64,000 nucleotides of DNA from RGIG8306 sp964426655 (GCA_964426655.1 CAYRQT010000005.1:1-64000), one strand, 5' to 3'; shown: positions 36,879 to 46,457, counted from the first letter of the stretch. The notes: a model not told the origin generated them from the sequence alone. Made by a program: numbers and translations.

Positions 36879-37708
36879 ATGTAAAGGAAAAGCCAGTGCT
36901 TCGGGTGAAAGATCTGACAGTGCGGTATGGGGCTGGTTGTCCACTATGTGCCAGCCATATGGAAAAGAATCGCTGCAGTTTGTGCGGAACAGTGTGGGCA
37001 GGCAGTCATCTTTCTCTGGAAGTGTATCCTGGAGAGGTGCTGGGCATAGTGGGGGAAAGCGGATCAGGAAAGTCCACCCTTATGCAAAGCCTGTATTTTG
37101 ATTTGGAGCCCACCAGTGGAGAGGCCTATCTGGAAAACTATGAAAGCGGAAAAAAGAACATCTGGGAGGCCAGTGCCGCACAAAAACGGCATATCAAAAA
37201 TACGGTCATGGGCATGGTGTATCAAAATCCCATTCTGGGACTGCGGATGGAGTATTCTGCAGCGTCCAATATTGCGGAAAAAATCATAGCGGCCGGCAGC
37301 CGCAATGCAGGGGAAATGACAGAGCGTGCAAGAAAGCTTTTACAGGCGGTGGAAATTCTCACCTCCCGTATGGGAGAGGCCCCCAGAAATTTCTCCGGCG
37401 GTATGCAGCAGAGGGTACAGATTTCAAAAGCGTTGGCAAATAATCCCTCCCTCCTGTTGCTGGATGAGGTGACCACCGGCCTGGATTTATCCGTACAGGC
37501 AAAGGTACTGGACCTGATTCGAAAAATCAAGGCAGAATTTGGCATCTCGATTTTGCTGGTTTCTCACGACCTGGCAGTCATTCGGATGCTGGCAGACCGT
37601 ACCATTGTGATGCTGGATGGAAAAATAATTGAAAGTGGGCTGACCGATCAGATTATGGAAGATCCACAGCATCCGTATACACAGCAGCTGGTCCATTCTT
37701 TGCTATAG
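36875..37708 (+). CDS. phnK: C-P lyase ABC-type ATPase PhnK, with four-cysteine N-terminal insertion
   Basis: ABC-class ATPase that docks on the PhnGHIJ core, 277 residues. Walker A is GESGSGKST near residue 59, signature FSGGMQQRVQI near 176, Walker B LLLLDEVTTGLD and switch His in VSHDLAV. The N-terminus carries an insertion absent from E. coli PhnK: Cys22, Cys25, Cys34 and Cys37 in two CPLC/CSLC pairs, a plausible zinc or Fe-S site. The ATG at 36875 overlaps the phnJ stop (ATGA); in-frame upstream codons lie inside phnJ. Confidence 0.94.
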   Translation: MNVKEKPVLRVKDLTVRYGAGCPLCASHMEKNRCSLCGTVWAGSHLSLEVYPGEVLGIVGESGSGKSTLMQSLYFDLEPTSGEAYLENYESGKKNIWEASAAQKRHIKNTVMGMVYQNPILGLRMEYSAASNIAEKIIAAGSRNAGEMTERARKLLQAVEILTSRMGEAPRNFSGGMQQRVQISKALANNPSLLLLDEVTTGLDLSVQAKVLDLIRKIKAEFGISILLVSHDLAVIRMLADRTIVMLDGKIIESGLTDQIMEDPQHPYTQQLVHSLL

Positions 37709-37721
37709 GGAGAGGAAAGAT

Positions 37722-38897
37722 ATGATTGTCATCAAAAACGGCAGACTGGTTTTGCCGGACAAAATTGTGGAAGAAAAATACCTGGTGCTGGAGGGGGATA
37801 CCATACAGGCCATTTCAGAGCACATGCCCCCCCATCCGGAGAAATGTATAGATGCCCATGGGCGTTTTGTCATGCCAGGCTTTATAGATATGCATTCCGA
37901 CCGAATTGAACAGTTCATCCTGCCAAGACCCACCGCCAGGTTCGATTTTGCCCTGGCACTGATGGAGTGTGAGCGGGAGCTTTTGCACCAGGGCATTACC
38001 ACTATGTATCATTCATTTTCCCTGTATAAGGATGAGCGGTTTGGCAAAAGCCCTCTGCGGACATATGAGAATGTATACAAAATGGCAGAATTAATCCAGC
38101 GTATGCACACCCGTTTTCATTTGCTGCGGCATCGTTTTCATCTGCGAATTGAGTTGGATAATCTGAAGGCTTTTGATATTGCCAGGGATATGATTGAACA
38201 GGGAATGGTACATGAGATTTCATTTATGGACCATTCCCCTGGACAGGGACAGTACAGGGATTTGGAAATGTATAGAAAATCTCTGGCAGACTGTCCTGGA
38301 GAATCCACGGATGACCTGATATTTCAGTCCTTTCTGGCCAAGGAGAAGGTAAAGGAAAGGCTTTCTTTTGAACAGCTGAAAAGTCTTTGCCGGCTGGCCC
38401 ACAAACATGGCATTGCAGTGGCTTCCCATGATGATGATACCTGGGAAAAGCTGCAGATTAATCAGGAAATTGGAGTAGATATCAGTGAATTTCCCATCAC
38501 CATGGAAACGGCCAGGCAGGCCCACGATCTGGGATTTGCCACAGTGGTGGGGGCGCCCAATATTCTGCGGGGAGGTTCGCACTCCGGAAATATGGCTGCT
38601 GCAGAAGCGATTCAGGCGGGCTGTGCGGATATTCTGTGCTCGGATTATTATCCCCCGGCCATTTTACATGGTATTTTCATCATGCATCTTAAATATGGTC
38701 TGCCGCTTCCGGAAATGGTGAACAAAGCCACCCTTAATCCTGCCAGAGCCGTGGGAAAGAGCAGTTTATACGGGGCCATTGAACCGGGGAAAAAGGCAGA
38801 TTTGCTGATTGTTGATCTTTTAGAAGGCCATCCCGTTATCACCCATGTGCTGGTGGATGGCCGGCCCACCTCCAGAGTGGAGTATAGGAGAGCATAG
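37722..38897 (+). CDS. phnM: PhnM, alpha-D-ribose 1-methylphosphonate 5-triphosphate diphosphatase
   Basis: Amidohydrolase-superfamily enzyme, 391 residues, releasing pyrophosphate from ribose-1-alkylphosphonate 5-triphosphate to supply the PhnJ substrate. Metal-binding motifs are MPGFIDMHSDRIEQ near residue 50, FMDHSPGQGQY near 166, VASHDDDT near 230 and CSDYYPPAILHG near 305. E. coli PhnM is 378 residues. Here phnM lies between phnK and phnL, the reverse of the E. coli K-L-M order. Confidence 0.95.
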   Translation: MIVIKNGRLVLPDKIVEEKYLVLEGDTIQAISEHMPPHPEKCIDAHGRFVMPGFIDMHSDRIEQFILPRPTARFDFALALMECERELLHQGITTMYHSFSLYKDERFGKSPLRTYENVYKMAELIQRMHTRFHLLRHRFHLRIELDNLKAFDIARDMIEQGMVHEISFMDHSPGQGQYRDLEMYRKSLADCPGESTDDLIFQSFLAKEKVKERLSFEQLKSLCRLAHKHGIAVASHDDDTWEKLQINQEIGVDISEFPITMETARQAHDLGFATVVGAPNILRGGSHSGNMAAAEAIQAGCADILCSDYYPPAILHGIFIMHLKYGLPLPEMVNKATLNPARAVGKSSLYGAIEPGKKADLLIVDLLEGHPVITHVLVDGRPTSRVEYRRA

Positions 38898-38900
38898 ACT

Positions 38901-39593
38901 ATGGAAATATTGTCCATTCAGGATTTATCAAAAACTTTTCAGCTCTATCATGCAGATATGACCATACATTCCTGCCAGCACATTTCCCTGGAGCTAAAGG
39001 AGGGGGAATTTGTGGGCATTGTGGGTTTGTCCGGGGCAGGAAAATCCACCATACTGAAGTGCATTCACAGAACCTATCTCACCACCCAGGGCCATATTTT
39101 TTACAACAGCCTGGCTTTTGGGCCTCTGGATCTGGTTTCTGCCACAGAAAGAGAAATGCTCTATCTGAGAAAGTATGAGATTGGATATGTTTCTCAGTTT
39201 TTGCACGTGATGCCTCGTACCACGGCCAAAGAACATGTGATGAATGCCCTGCTGGAAGTGGGGGAGGATCCGCTGACTGCCAGAGAAAAAGCAGTGGAAA
39301 TGCTACAATATTTCCGTCTGCCCCGTGATTTGTGGGATATCTATCCCAATACCTTTTCAGGAGGGGAGAGACTGCGGCTGAATCTGGCCCACACCATGGT
39401 CAGACAGCCCCGGATGATGCTACTGGATGAACCTACGGCTTCCCTTGACAATAAAACCAAGGTTTTGGTGAAAGACATGCTGGTCAGTCTGAAAAACAAA
39501 GGAAAAAGCATGATCGGCATTTTTCATGACCTGGAATTTATGGATGGTTTATGTGATAAAGTGTTTAACATTTCGGAGGGAACGTTTATATGA
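38901..39593 (+). CDS. phnL: C-P lyase ABC-type ATPase PhnL
   Basis: Second ABC-class ATPase of the system, 230 residues (E. coli 226). Walker A is GLSGAGKST near residue 41, signature FSGGERLRLNLAHTMV near 151, Walker B MMLLDEPTASLD, switch His in IFHDLEFM. It binds PhnK on the core complex. It starts three bases after phnM; its end overlaps the PHP gene by 4 bases. Confidence 0.94.
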   Translation: MEILSIQDLSKTFQLYHADMTIHSCQHISLELKEGEFVGIVGLSGAGKSTILKCIHRTYLTTQGHIFYNSLAFGPLDLVSATEREMLYLRKYEIGYVSQFLHVMPRTTAKEHVMNALLEVGEDPLTAREKAVEMLQYFRLPRDLWDIYPNTFSGGERLRLNLAHTMVRQPRMMLLDEPTASLDNKTKVLVKDMLVSLKNKGKSMIGIFHDLEFMDGLCDKVFNISEGTFI

Positions 39594-40390
39594 AGCGGGC
39601 AGATTTGCATATGCATTCCAGAATATCAGACGGCAGTTATACCATACCGGAACTGGCGCATCTGGCAGCCCAAAGAGGACTGGATGTGATTGCCGTTACC
39701 GACCATGATACCCTTTCCCAGGCAGGGAAAATACCGAAAAATTTGCCGGTGGAGGTGATTGCGGGCATTGAGATTTCCTGCTTGGATGTTCAGACCAATA
39801 TGCGTGTGCATTTGCTGGGCTATGGAATAAAGGACAGACAGAAGGTGGAAGACTTTGTGCATCCGCTGTTAATGGCCCGACATGAAAATTCCCTGAAACA
39901 AATAGAAGTGTTGCAAAGAAATGGGTTTCACATAGAAGTGGACCAGCTTTATCGGGCGGATGGCCGTTATATTTATAAACAGCATATTATGGAATACCTG
40001 GTAAGGACCGGTCAATCCCCGGATCTACTGGGGGAAACCTATAAACGCCTTTTCAAGAATGGGGGAATTTGCGCCTTTGATATTCAATATCTTGATCCAT
40101 ATGAGGCCGTGCGCGTCATTCGGGCAGCCGGTGGGATGGCTGTACTGGCTCATAGCGGACAGCAGCAAAATTTCACCCTGATTCTGGGGCTGGTTAAAGC
40201 AGGATTGGAAGGGTTGGAACTGCATCATCCTGCAAATACGGAACCGGACAAGCAGGTGATCAGGGCATATGCCAGAGCCCATGATTTGTTTTTGACCGGA
40301 GGAAGTGATTTCCACGGAGCGTATGAACCGGGGGGACCTCTGCCCGGGCAATATATTTCTGAAGAAAGCGGGGTGAGGGCCATATGTTAA
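39590..40390 (+). CDS. PHP-domain phosphoesterase, PhnPP type (ribose 1,2-cyclic phosphate diphosphodiesterase)
   Basis: PHP-superfamily metal-dependent phosphoesterase, 266 residues. Metal ligands appear in HMHSRISDGS at the N-terminus, TDHDTLSQ near residue 38, LAHSGQ near 184 and GSDFHGAYE near 240. Its place directly after phnL, with no metallo-beta-lactamase-type PhnP seen in the operon, matches the PHP enzyme PhnPP known from Eggerthella lenta, which hydrolyses ribose 1,2-cyclic phosphate 5-phosphate to ribose-5-phosphate and phosphate. Activity is inferred from context; a general PHP phosphatase role is the alternative. Confidence 0.82.
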   Translation: MKRADLHMHSRISDGSYTIPELAHLAAQRGLDVIAVTDHDTLSQAGKIPKNLPVEVIAGIEISCLDVQTNMRVHLLGYGIKDRQKVEDFVHPLLMARHENSLKQIEVLQRNGFHIEVDQLYRADGRYIYKQHIMEYLVRTGQSPDLLGETYKRLFKNGGICAFDIQYLDPYEAVRVIRAAGGMAVLAHSGQQQNFTLILGLVKAGLEGLELHHPANTEPDKQVIRAYARAHDLFLTGGSDFHGAYEPGGPLPGQYISEESGVRAIC

Positions 40391-41013
40391 AAGCACGGCC
40401 TACGGTTGAAGAGAATGTGCAGCTGCGCAATGTACATCTGGGCAGATATACGGAAATTCAGAGTAACAGTTTGCTGGAGGACACATTCCTTGGGGACTAT
40501 TCCTACTGTGCCGGATACAATCAGATTTTTGGGGCTGAGATTGGAAAGTTTTGTTCCATTGCCACCTTTGTGCGCATCAATCCCGGCAACCATCCCTGTT
40601 ATACCAGGGTGGCCCAGCATCATTTTACCTATCGGTGCAGCCAGTATGGTCTGGGGGAGGATGATGGGGCTTTTTTTCAGGAACGACGAGAAAAAAAGGT
40701 ATGTATTGGACATGATGTGTGGCTGGGACATAATGTAACGGTCATGCCCGGGGTGAGAATCGGAAATGGTGCAGCGGTGGGAAGTGGGGCCGTTGTGACC
40801 CATGATGTGGAGCCTTATGCAGTGATGGCGGGCGTTCCTGCCAGAAAAATACGCATGCGTTTTGAAGATGCCATTATTCGGGGCATTGAGGCCTCCAGGT
40901 GGTGGGACTGGGATCACAATACCCTGAAAAAAAGGCTGGCGGATTTTCAGAATATAGAAAGATTTATTGCCCTGTATGGCACATTGTCGGACCAGGGACA
41001 TGTAACGGAATAG
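40384..41013 (+). CDS. Phosphonate-operon hexapeptide-repeat acyltransferase
   Basis: Left-handed beta-helix transferase of 209 residues, of the phosphonate-associated DapD/GlmU-related group often found beside C-P lyase genes. Hexapeptide repeats are visible at NVHLGRYTEIQSNSLLEDTF and VWLGHNVTVMPGVRIGNGAA, with the acetyl-CoA site region VTHDVEPYAVMAGVPARKIR. It overlaps the PHP gene by 7 bases and ends the operon. It may acetylate aminophosphonates or an intermediate; substrate is unknown. No clear terminator follows; the next gene faces it. Confidence 0.88.
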   Translation: MLKARPTVEENVQLRNVHLGRYTEIQSNSLLEDTFLGDYSYCAGYNQIFGAEIGKFCSIATFVRINPGNHPCYTRVAQHHFTYRCSQYGLGEDDGAFFQERREKKVCIGHDVWLGHNVTVMPGVRIGNGAAVGSGAVVTHDVEPYAVMAGVPARKIRMRFEDAIIRGIEASRWWDWDHNTLKKRLADFQNIERFIALYGTLSDQGHVTE

Positions 41014-41020
41014 AAAGGCA

Positions 41021-41807
41021 TTATGGCAAGGGATCAGCAAAAGAGAGGCCTTTATCCTGAAGAACATTGCGTAATTTTCTGGAATAAGATGCTGGTTCTG
41101 CGCAGACAAATTGTGCGTGTCCCATTTGGGGAATCATGCAGAGTTGTGCCTGAGGAATGTGACGGCGGATATATTGGAGATCCGGCCTGCGTTCTTTTGC
41201 TTCGTTGGCTCCATACCAGTAGAAGATTTTGGTATCAGACACGGGAAAGACTTTGGGCATGGAATAGTTGTTGGCAGAGTCATAAGCCCTGTACATGGTT
41301 CTAAAGGACATATGCCGCAGAACTTTGTACATTTTATCAATCTGTGCGTTGGTGTACCGTTCCGGCGGGAAAGCCAGGCAGAGCATGCTGCGGCTGAGCC
41401 GCCCCAGCTGCGTCAACATGCAGTCCTTAAAAAGAATCAGTCGTGTAATGGGATAGGGCAGCTCATAGGGGGTGATGCCGCCGTCAATGATTGCATAGCG
41501 GACAGAAATGCGCCGGCGGGATAGCATATGCAGTGCAATGGCCCCCCCCTAGAGAAAGGCCATACAGACACTCAATTTCCGTATGGTTTCTCTCTGCCAG
41601 TGCGTTTTCCAGCTCCCTGGCCGTTTCCTCAACAGAAGTAAAATCATGAGGGGAATTAAGATCGTGCCCAGGCAAGGCCGGAATGATTAGATGAAAGCTG
41701 GCAGAAAGCTGCTCTATGGCAGCACCAAACATATCCCATGACATGCCAAGGCCGTGCAGCATCACGATGGTTCTGGCATTTTCTTTTCCCTGTTCATGAA
41801 TGGTCAT
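41021..41807 (-). CDS. Alpha/beta-fold hydrolase, frameshifted at a homopolymer
   Basis: Soluble alpha/beta hydrolase of about 261 residues when repaired. From the N-terminus: MLHGLGMSWDMF (oxyanion HG motif), PALPGHD, the nucleophile elbow YGLSLGG, and the C-terminal catalytic His in IPQMGHAQF. The frame breaks in a run of eight C on the + strand (41542-41549): with one fewer, the elbow reads GLSLGGAIALHML and runs straight into the downstream part. A base-calling error is likely. Substrate unknown. It follows the FtsX permease gene by 13 bases on the same strand and may share its transcript. Confidence 0.8.
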
Positions 41808-41820
41808 TCTTACCTCCCTG

Positions 41821-44496
41821 TCAGTCCACTGATTTCAAAGATTCCAGCATGTTGATGTGGCGAATGCGGGGCTTTAGCGCCTGGTTCACCAGTATGGTAA
41901 AGAGCATGGTCAGTGCCGCTGCACCCAAAAATCCCTGCCAGGTCAGCTGCCGGGTCAGATAGACCATTTCCGGCTCCACGGTGCGCACCACTGCCCGGTA
42001 GAGATAAATACCGGCATAGAGGCCCAGGGCACAGCCCAGTATGGACAGTACAATGGTTTCCCGGTAAATGTAGCTGTAAGTTTCCTTGTCGTAAAAGCCA
42101 AGAACTTTCAGGGTTGCCAGATCCCGCTGCCGTTCTCCGATATTGATATTGGTCAGATTATAGAGCACCACAAAAGCCAGAAGGGCGGCAGCTACCAGCA
42201 AAATCCAGATGACCGCATTGATACTTTGCATGGTGGTGCGCAGATTGCCCATCAGATTATCCTGGAAGGAGACGGCACCCACATCCTCCAGGGTACTGAG
42301 CTGTGACTGAATGTCATCGTCTGTAACGCCTTCTGTCCGCAGGGCAAAGAACTGGTTGTAGTCCGGCGCTTCTCCAAAAAACGAGGCATAGGCCTCACTG
42401 CCCACATATATGTAGTTGAAGGCAAAATTCTGGGCGATGCCCGTTATGGTGACAGGATAGTAGGCGGAATCATCCAGATACTGCAGGCAGATGGTATCGC
42501 CTACCCCAATATCCAGATTCATGGAGAGCTTCTGGGTAATGATCACATCCGTTTCCTGTAAGGAAAATGTGTTTTTTCCGGATGTGTCAAAAAGGGTGAT
42601 GTAGTCGCTTAATGCACTGCTGGTCTCAGGAGAAATCACACTGACACTATAGGTTTTATCCGCATCCTCAGTAAGGCCCGCATAGGCCGTTTTTTGCAGT
42701 ACCAGCAGGGAGCTGGTGAAGGTATCCTCATCTTCCATCTGTGTGGTCAGGGCATCGGAGGGGGTATCTCCGGAAAAGCTTACGGATACATCAAAGTGAA
42801 AAATACGGCCGAACTGTTTATCCAACAGGTTGATGATGGCATTGCGGGTACCAAAGGCCGTCACCAGCAGGGCTGTGCACCCCATGACCCCGGCAAGGGT
42901 CATAAGCATCCTTTTTTTATTCAGCCCTAGATTGCGAATGGTCACTTTGCGGGTAAAGGAAAGGCGTTTCCACAAAAAGGGAATGTATTCCGGCAGCACC
43001 CGCTTTCCCTTGGGTGGGGCCTTGGGACGCATAAGGGATGCCGGCGCTTCCCTCAGGGCCTTGACTACTGCAAAACCAGTGGCAAAGGTGGTAGTCAGAC
43101 CAGTGGTAAGAATAGCGCCCAGGGCAATGACCGGGTAAAAGGCGGGTGTCAGTGCAGGAAGTGTAAAGATAATGCCATAGGCGTTCCAGACAATGGAAGG
43201 CAGCAGCTGAAAACCGGCCATTACACCAAGCAGGCTGCCAAGCACGCTGGCGGCAGCTGCATAAAGAAGGTAGCGGGCACCGATACTGCCATTGCCATAG
43301 CCAAGGGCTTTAAAGGAACCAATGAGAATCCGGTCCTCATCCACCATTCTGGTCATGGTGGTCAGGCAGACAAGAGCTGCCACCAGGAAAAAGATGACGG
43401 GGAAAACAGTGGCCAGGGATTCCATGCGGTTCGTGGCGTCATAAAAGGTGTAAAAAGCATCATTCTGGAACCGGTCCAGCACATACCATTTTCCTTTACC
43501 CAAACGCTCGAGGGTATTCTGCGCCTCTTCAATCTGTTCTTTTGCGTCGGACAGGGCACTTTCACCCTCTTCTTTCATGGCCAAATACTGGGAGCTGTCC
43601 GTTCCCAGAAGGGCAGCAGCCTGTTCCAGCTGGGTGTTAAAGGCCTCTTTCTGGGCGGCATAATCTTCCTGGGCCTGGGATAATTCATCTTCCAGTTCTG
43701 CCTGTCTAAGGCCCTCCCGTTCTCCAGCCAGGGTATCCAGAGGATCCCGCAAGGTTTGCAGCTGGGATTTATAGGTGTCGGAAAAGGCATTCTCCTGGGA
43801 AAGTCCTGAAAAGGTAACGAAAACATCGGTATAAACATCCATTGTAAAGGTTTCTGAAGGGATATAGAGCACATAGTTAATCATACCGGAGCCTATGGAG
43901 GTGGTTCCCTGAGAAAAATACAAATAATAGGGGGAGGCGGCAATTCCCACAATGGTATAGGTGGTTTCTGAAACCTGTGAAGAAATGTCTTCATTTGAGG
44001 CGGTGTTTAAAGTTACAGTGCTGCCAAGGGTGATGTTTTTCAGGCCGATGGAAGGCAGAACAATGAGGGCTTCATCCGCAGCTTCCGGATAATGCCCTTC
44101 CTGGAGGGAAAGTTGATTCAGACCTTGCTGGGTACTGCTGTCTGTGCCGTCTGGAAGTCCCGTCAGGCGGAACGTGTAGTCTTTGCCGTCCACAGTGCCT
44201 ACGCTGTCCACACTGTAAGTGGCAAAGAGGGCATTCACTTCATCGGTGTTCAGGATGGCCTCCACATCCTCCTCCGAAAAACCATAGGCAGATGCCAGTC
44301 GTACATCAGCCACCTGGTATTCATCCATGTAGGCATCCCCCCGCTCCCGCATATTGGGGGCCACTGCGGCTAGGCCCGCAAAAATACCGGCGCCCAGAAA
44401 AGAAATAATCAATATGGAAAGAAAGCGGGGAAAGGTGCTTCTGACGGTGCGCAGCCCGCTTTTCAAAAAGGCCCTTTGTTTCATAAGCATCACCAT
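41821..44496 (-). CDS. FtsX-like ABC transporter permease
   Basis: Large membrane protein of 891 residues of the FtsX/MacB-type class. One helix near residue 25 is followed by a long extracellular part (about 45-340) with a coiled-coil-like segment rich in Glu/Gln/Ala near 255-345, then three helices (about 360-480), a second extracellular part (540-770) and three final helices. No substrate is transported in the usual sense by many members; they act in export or mechanotransmission. It overlaps the ATPase stop by 7 bases. A start at 44484 is possible instead of 44496. No two-component regulator is adjacent, unlike in bacitracin-resistance modules. Confidence 0.88.
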   Translation of the reverse strand: MVMLMKQRAFLKSGLRTVRSTFPRFLSILIISFLGAGIFAGLAAVAPNMRERGDAYMDEYQVADVRLASAYGFSEEDVEAILNTDEVNALFATYSVDSVGTVDGKDYTFRLTGLPDGTDSSTQQGLNQLSLQEGHYPEAADEALIVLPSIGLKNITLGSTVTLNTASNEDISSQVSETTYTIVGIAASPYYLYFSQGTTSIGSGMINYVLYIPSETFTMDVYTDVFVTFSGLSQENAFSDTYKSQLQTLRDPLDTLAGEREGLRQAELEDELSQAQEDYAAQKEAFNTQLEQAAALLGTDSSQYLAMKEEGESALSDAKEQIEEAQNTLERLGKGKWYVLDRFQNDAFYTFYDATNRMESLATVFPVIFFLVAALVCLTTMTRMVDEDRILIGSFKALGYGNGSIGARYLLYAAAASVLGSLLGVMAGFQLLPSIVWNAYGIIFTLPALTPAFYPVIALGAILTTGLTTTFATGFAVVKALREAPASLMRPKAPPKGKRVLPEYIPFLWKRLSFTRKVTIRNLGLNKKRMLMTLAGVMGCTALLVTAFGTRNAIINLLDKQFGRIFHFDVSVSFSGDTPSDALTTQMEDEDTFTSSLLVLQKTAYAGLTEDADKTYSVSVISPETSSALSDYITLFDTSGKNTFSLQETDVIITQKLSMNLDIGVGDTICLQYLDDSAYYPVTITGIAQNFAFNYIYVGSEAYASFFGEAPDYNQFFALRTEGVTDDDIQSQLSTLEDVGAVSFQDNLMGNLRTTMQSINAVIWILLVAAALLAFVVLYNLTNINIGERQRDLATLKVLGFYDKETYSYIYRETIVLSILGCALGLYAGIYLYRAVVRTVEPEMVYLTRQLTWQGFLGAAALTMLFTILVNQALKPRIRHINMLESLKSVD

Positions 44497-45194
44497 TCAA
44501 TCCTTTCTGCAGAAAGGGGATGGGCATTGACCCGGATGTCGGATACAGTCCCGTTGCTGATGCGGATGATGCGGTCCCCCATGGCTTCAAAAGCGGTGTT
44601 ATGAGTGATGATGACCACGGTTTTTCCCTGTATGCGGCTGGTATCCTGCAGCAGCTTCAAAATGGTTTTGCCAGTCTGGTAGTCCAGGGCGCCGGTGGGC
44701 TCGTCACATAGAAGCAGTTTTGGATTTTTGGCCAGGGCCCGGGCAAAAATCGCCACCCGCTGCTGTTCGCCGCCGGAGAGTTGTCCCGGGAAATTGGACA
44801 GCCTGTGGCCAAGTCCCACATCCTCCAGGCATTGCACTGCATTCAGGGGGTTTTTACAGATCTGGGAGGCCAGCTCCACATTCTCCACTGTAGTAAGGTT
44901 CTGAATCAGGTTGTAGAACTGAAACACAAAACCGATTTCTTCCCGCCGGTAACCAATGAGCTGTTTTCTGGAAAAACCGCTGATTTCCGCGCCGTCCAGC
45001 CAGATTTCTCCGCCGGAACAGGTGTCCATACCGCCCAGCATATTCAGTACCGTGGTCTTCCCGGCTCCGGAGGGGCCCACCATAATGACCAGTTCCCCTT
45101 CGTTGATGGTAAAGGTGGCATCTTTTACCGCTTCCACGGCCACTTCTCCGCTTTGATATGTTTTTTTGACGTGTTTAAATTCTACAAATGCCAT
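44490..45194 (-). CDS. ABC transporter ATP-binding protein (MacB/LolD type)
   Basis: ATPase partner of the FtsX-like permease, 234 residues. Walker A GPSGAGKTT near residue 40, Q-loop VFQFYNLIQNLT, signature LSGGEQQRVAIFARAL, Walker B LLLCDEPTGALDYQTG and switch His in ITHNTAFEAM. The DEPTGALD sequence is typical of the lipoprotein/peptide-exporter group. It is the upstream member of the pair on the - strand, 16 bases after the dehydrogenase gene's stop. Confidence 0.94.
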   Translation of the reverse strand: MAFVEFKHVKKTYQSGEVAVEAVKDATFTINEGELVIMVGPSGAGKTTVLNMLGGMDTCSGGEIWLDGAEISGFSRKQLIGYRREEIGFVFQFYNLIQNLTTVENVELASQICKNPLNAVQCLEDVGLGHRLSNFPGQLSGGEQQRVAIFARALAKNPKLLLCDEPTGALDYQTGKTILKLLQDTSRIQGKTVVIITHNTAFEAMGDRIIRISNGTVSDIRVNAHPLSAERIEW

Positions 45195-45210
45195 ATGGTT
45201 GCTCCTCTTC

Positions 45211-46386
45211 TTACCGGGCTGATGCGGCCAGCTCTAAAATGGCGGTCACATCCTTTTCTGTGAGGGATACAAAGCCCCCGGTGGGGCCCTTCATGTGCAT
45301 ATTGGCCACCAGGGTCGGAATATCCCGGGGGTTGGCACCCAGCTGCTCAAAGTTAATGGGCATGCCAATGGAGGCAAGAAAACGGCGGAAGGCGGCGATG
45401 CCGGCCCGGGCGGTTTCTTCCGGGTGGAAATAGTCCATTGCACAGCCAAAGACACGGGTGGCCAGCTGGGCAAAACGCATGACATCATGGGACATCACAT
45501 ACTCCATCCAGGCAGGCATGACCACGGCCAGTCCGGCACCATGGGCACAATCGTATAACCCGGACAGTTCATGTTCGATGGCATGGCTGTTCCAGTCCTG
45601 GCTGCGGCCCACCCCCACAATATTGTTATGTGCAATCATACCGGCCCACATGATGTTGGCTCTGGCATCATAATGATCCGGCTGTGTCATGACCCGGGGC
45701 ACTTCTTTGCGCATGGTCAGCAAAAGTGCCTCGCAAAGACGGTCTGTAACTTCTACTTCCCGGGTGTTGGTAAAGTAGCGTTCTAATACGTGAGCCATAA
45801 TATCTGTGGCCCCGCAGGCCGTCTGATAGGGAGGGAGCGTGCAGGTCAGGGAAGGATTTAGTATGGAAAAACGGGGGCGAATCACATCGCCGCCAGTGGA
45901 GCGCTTGAGCATATCCTTTTCCCTGGTGATGACAGAGCTTCTGGAGCCTTCACTCCCTGCGGCAGCAATGGTAAGGATGGTCCCCACAGGCAGTGCTGTT
46001 TTGGGAAGGGCAGTGCCGTCATACAGATCCCAGAAGTCACCCTCATAGCAAAGGCCGGCTGCTATGGCCTTGGAGCTGTCGATGACAGAACCGCCCCCTA
46101 CTGCCAGTATAAAATCCACGTGTTCCTTTTGGCAAAGGGAAATGCCCTCATATACTTTGGTATCCCGGGGATTGGGCAGTACCCCGCCCAGTGTGACATA
46201 GGGCATTTTGGCGGCATCCAGACTGGCACAAACCCGGTCCAAAAGGCCGGAGCGGATGACAGAGCCGCTGCCATAATGAACCAGAACCTTCGTGCCTCCA
46301 AACTCCCGAATGAGGTCCGGCGCCTGGGTTTCCGTGTCCTTTCCAAAAACAAATTTTGTAGGGCTGTAAAATGTAAAATTGTCCAT
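45211..46386 (-). CDS. Iron-containing alcohol dehydrogenase (BDH/YqhD type)
   Basis: NAD(P)H-dependent group III alcohol dehydrogenase, 391 residues, reducing aldehydes such as butyraldehyde to alcohols during fermentation. The cofactor motif GGGSVIDSSKAIA lies near residue 95, and metal ligands are the Asp and His of GATDIMAHVLE near 195 and the His residues of HAIEHELSG and DCAHGAGLA near 265-280. The ATG at position 46386 follows AGGAGG; an in-frame ATG at 46416 lies ahead of that site and is rejected. Driven by the near-perfect promoter at 46429-46457. Confidence 0.92.
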   Translation of the reverse strand: MDNFTFYSPTKFVFGKDTETQAPDLIREFGGTKVLVHYGSGSVIRSGLLDRVCASLDAAKMPYVTLGGVLPNPRDTKVYEGISLCQKEHVDFILAVGGGSVIDSSKAIAAGLCYEGDFWDLYDGTALPKTALPVGTILTIAAAGSEGSRSSVITREKDMLKRSTGGDVIRPRFSILNPSLTCTLPPYQTACGATDIMAHVLERYFTNTREVEVTDRLCEALLLTMRKEVPRVMTQPDHYDARANIMWAGMIAHNNIVGVGRSQDWNSHAIEHELSGLYDCAHGAGLAVVMPAWMEYVMSHDVMRFAQLATRVFGCAMDYFHPEETARAGIAAFRRFLASIGMPINFEQLGANPRDIPTLVANMHMKGPTGGFVSLTEKDVTAILELAASAR

Positions 46387-46428
46387 GTATCCTCCTGATG
46401 TAAGTGATGAAACCACGATGTTACTTTC

Positions 46429-46457
46429 AGTATAGAAGTTTCAAACTGGGATGTCAA
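46429..46457 (-). promoter_or_regulatory. Near-consensus promoter for alcohol dehydrogenase gene
   Basis: Read on the - strand: TTGACA (complement of 46452-46457), 17 bases, TATACT (complement of 46429-46434). It lies 43 bases before the start codon and may drive the four-gene - strand block. Confidence 0.8.

Noticed and set aside
41014..41062. AAAGGC / GCCTTT pairing at the junction of the phosphonate operon and the facing hydrolase gene
   Set aside because: Only six pairs with a loop of about 30 bases and no T-tract; not a convincing terminator.
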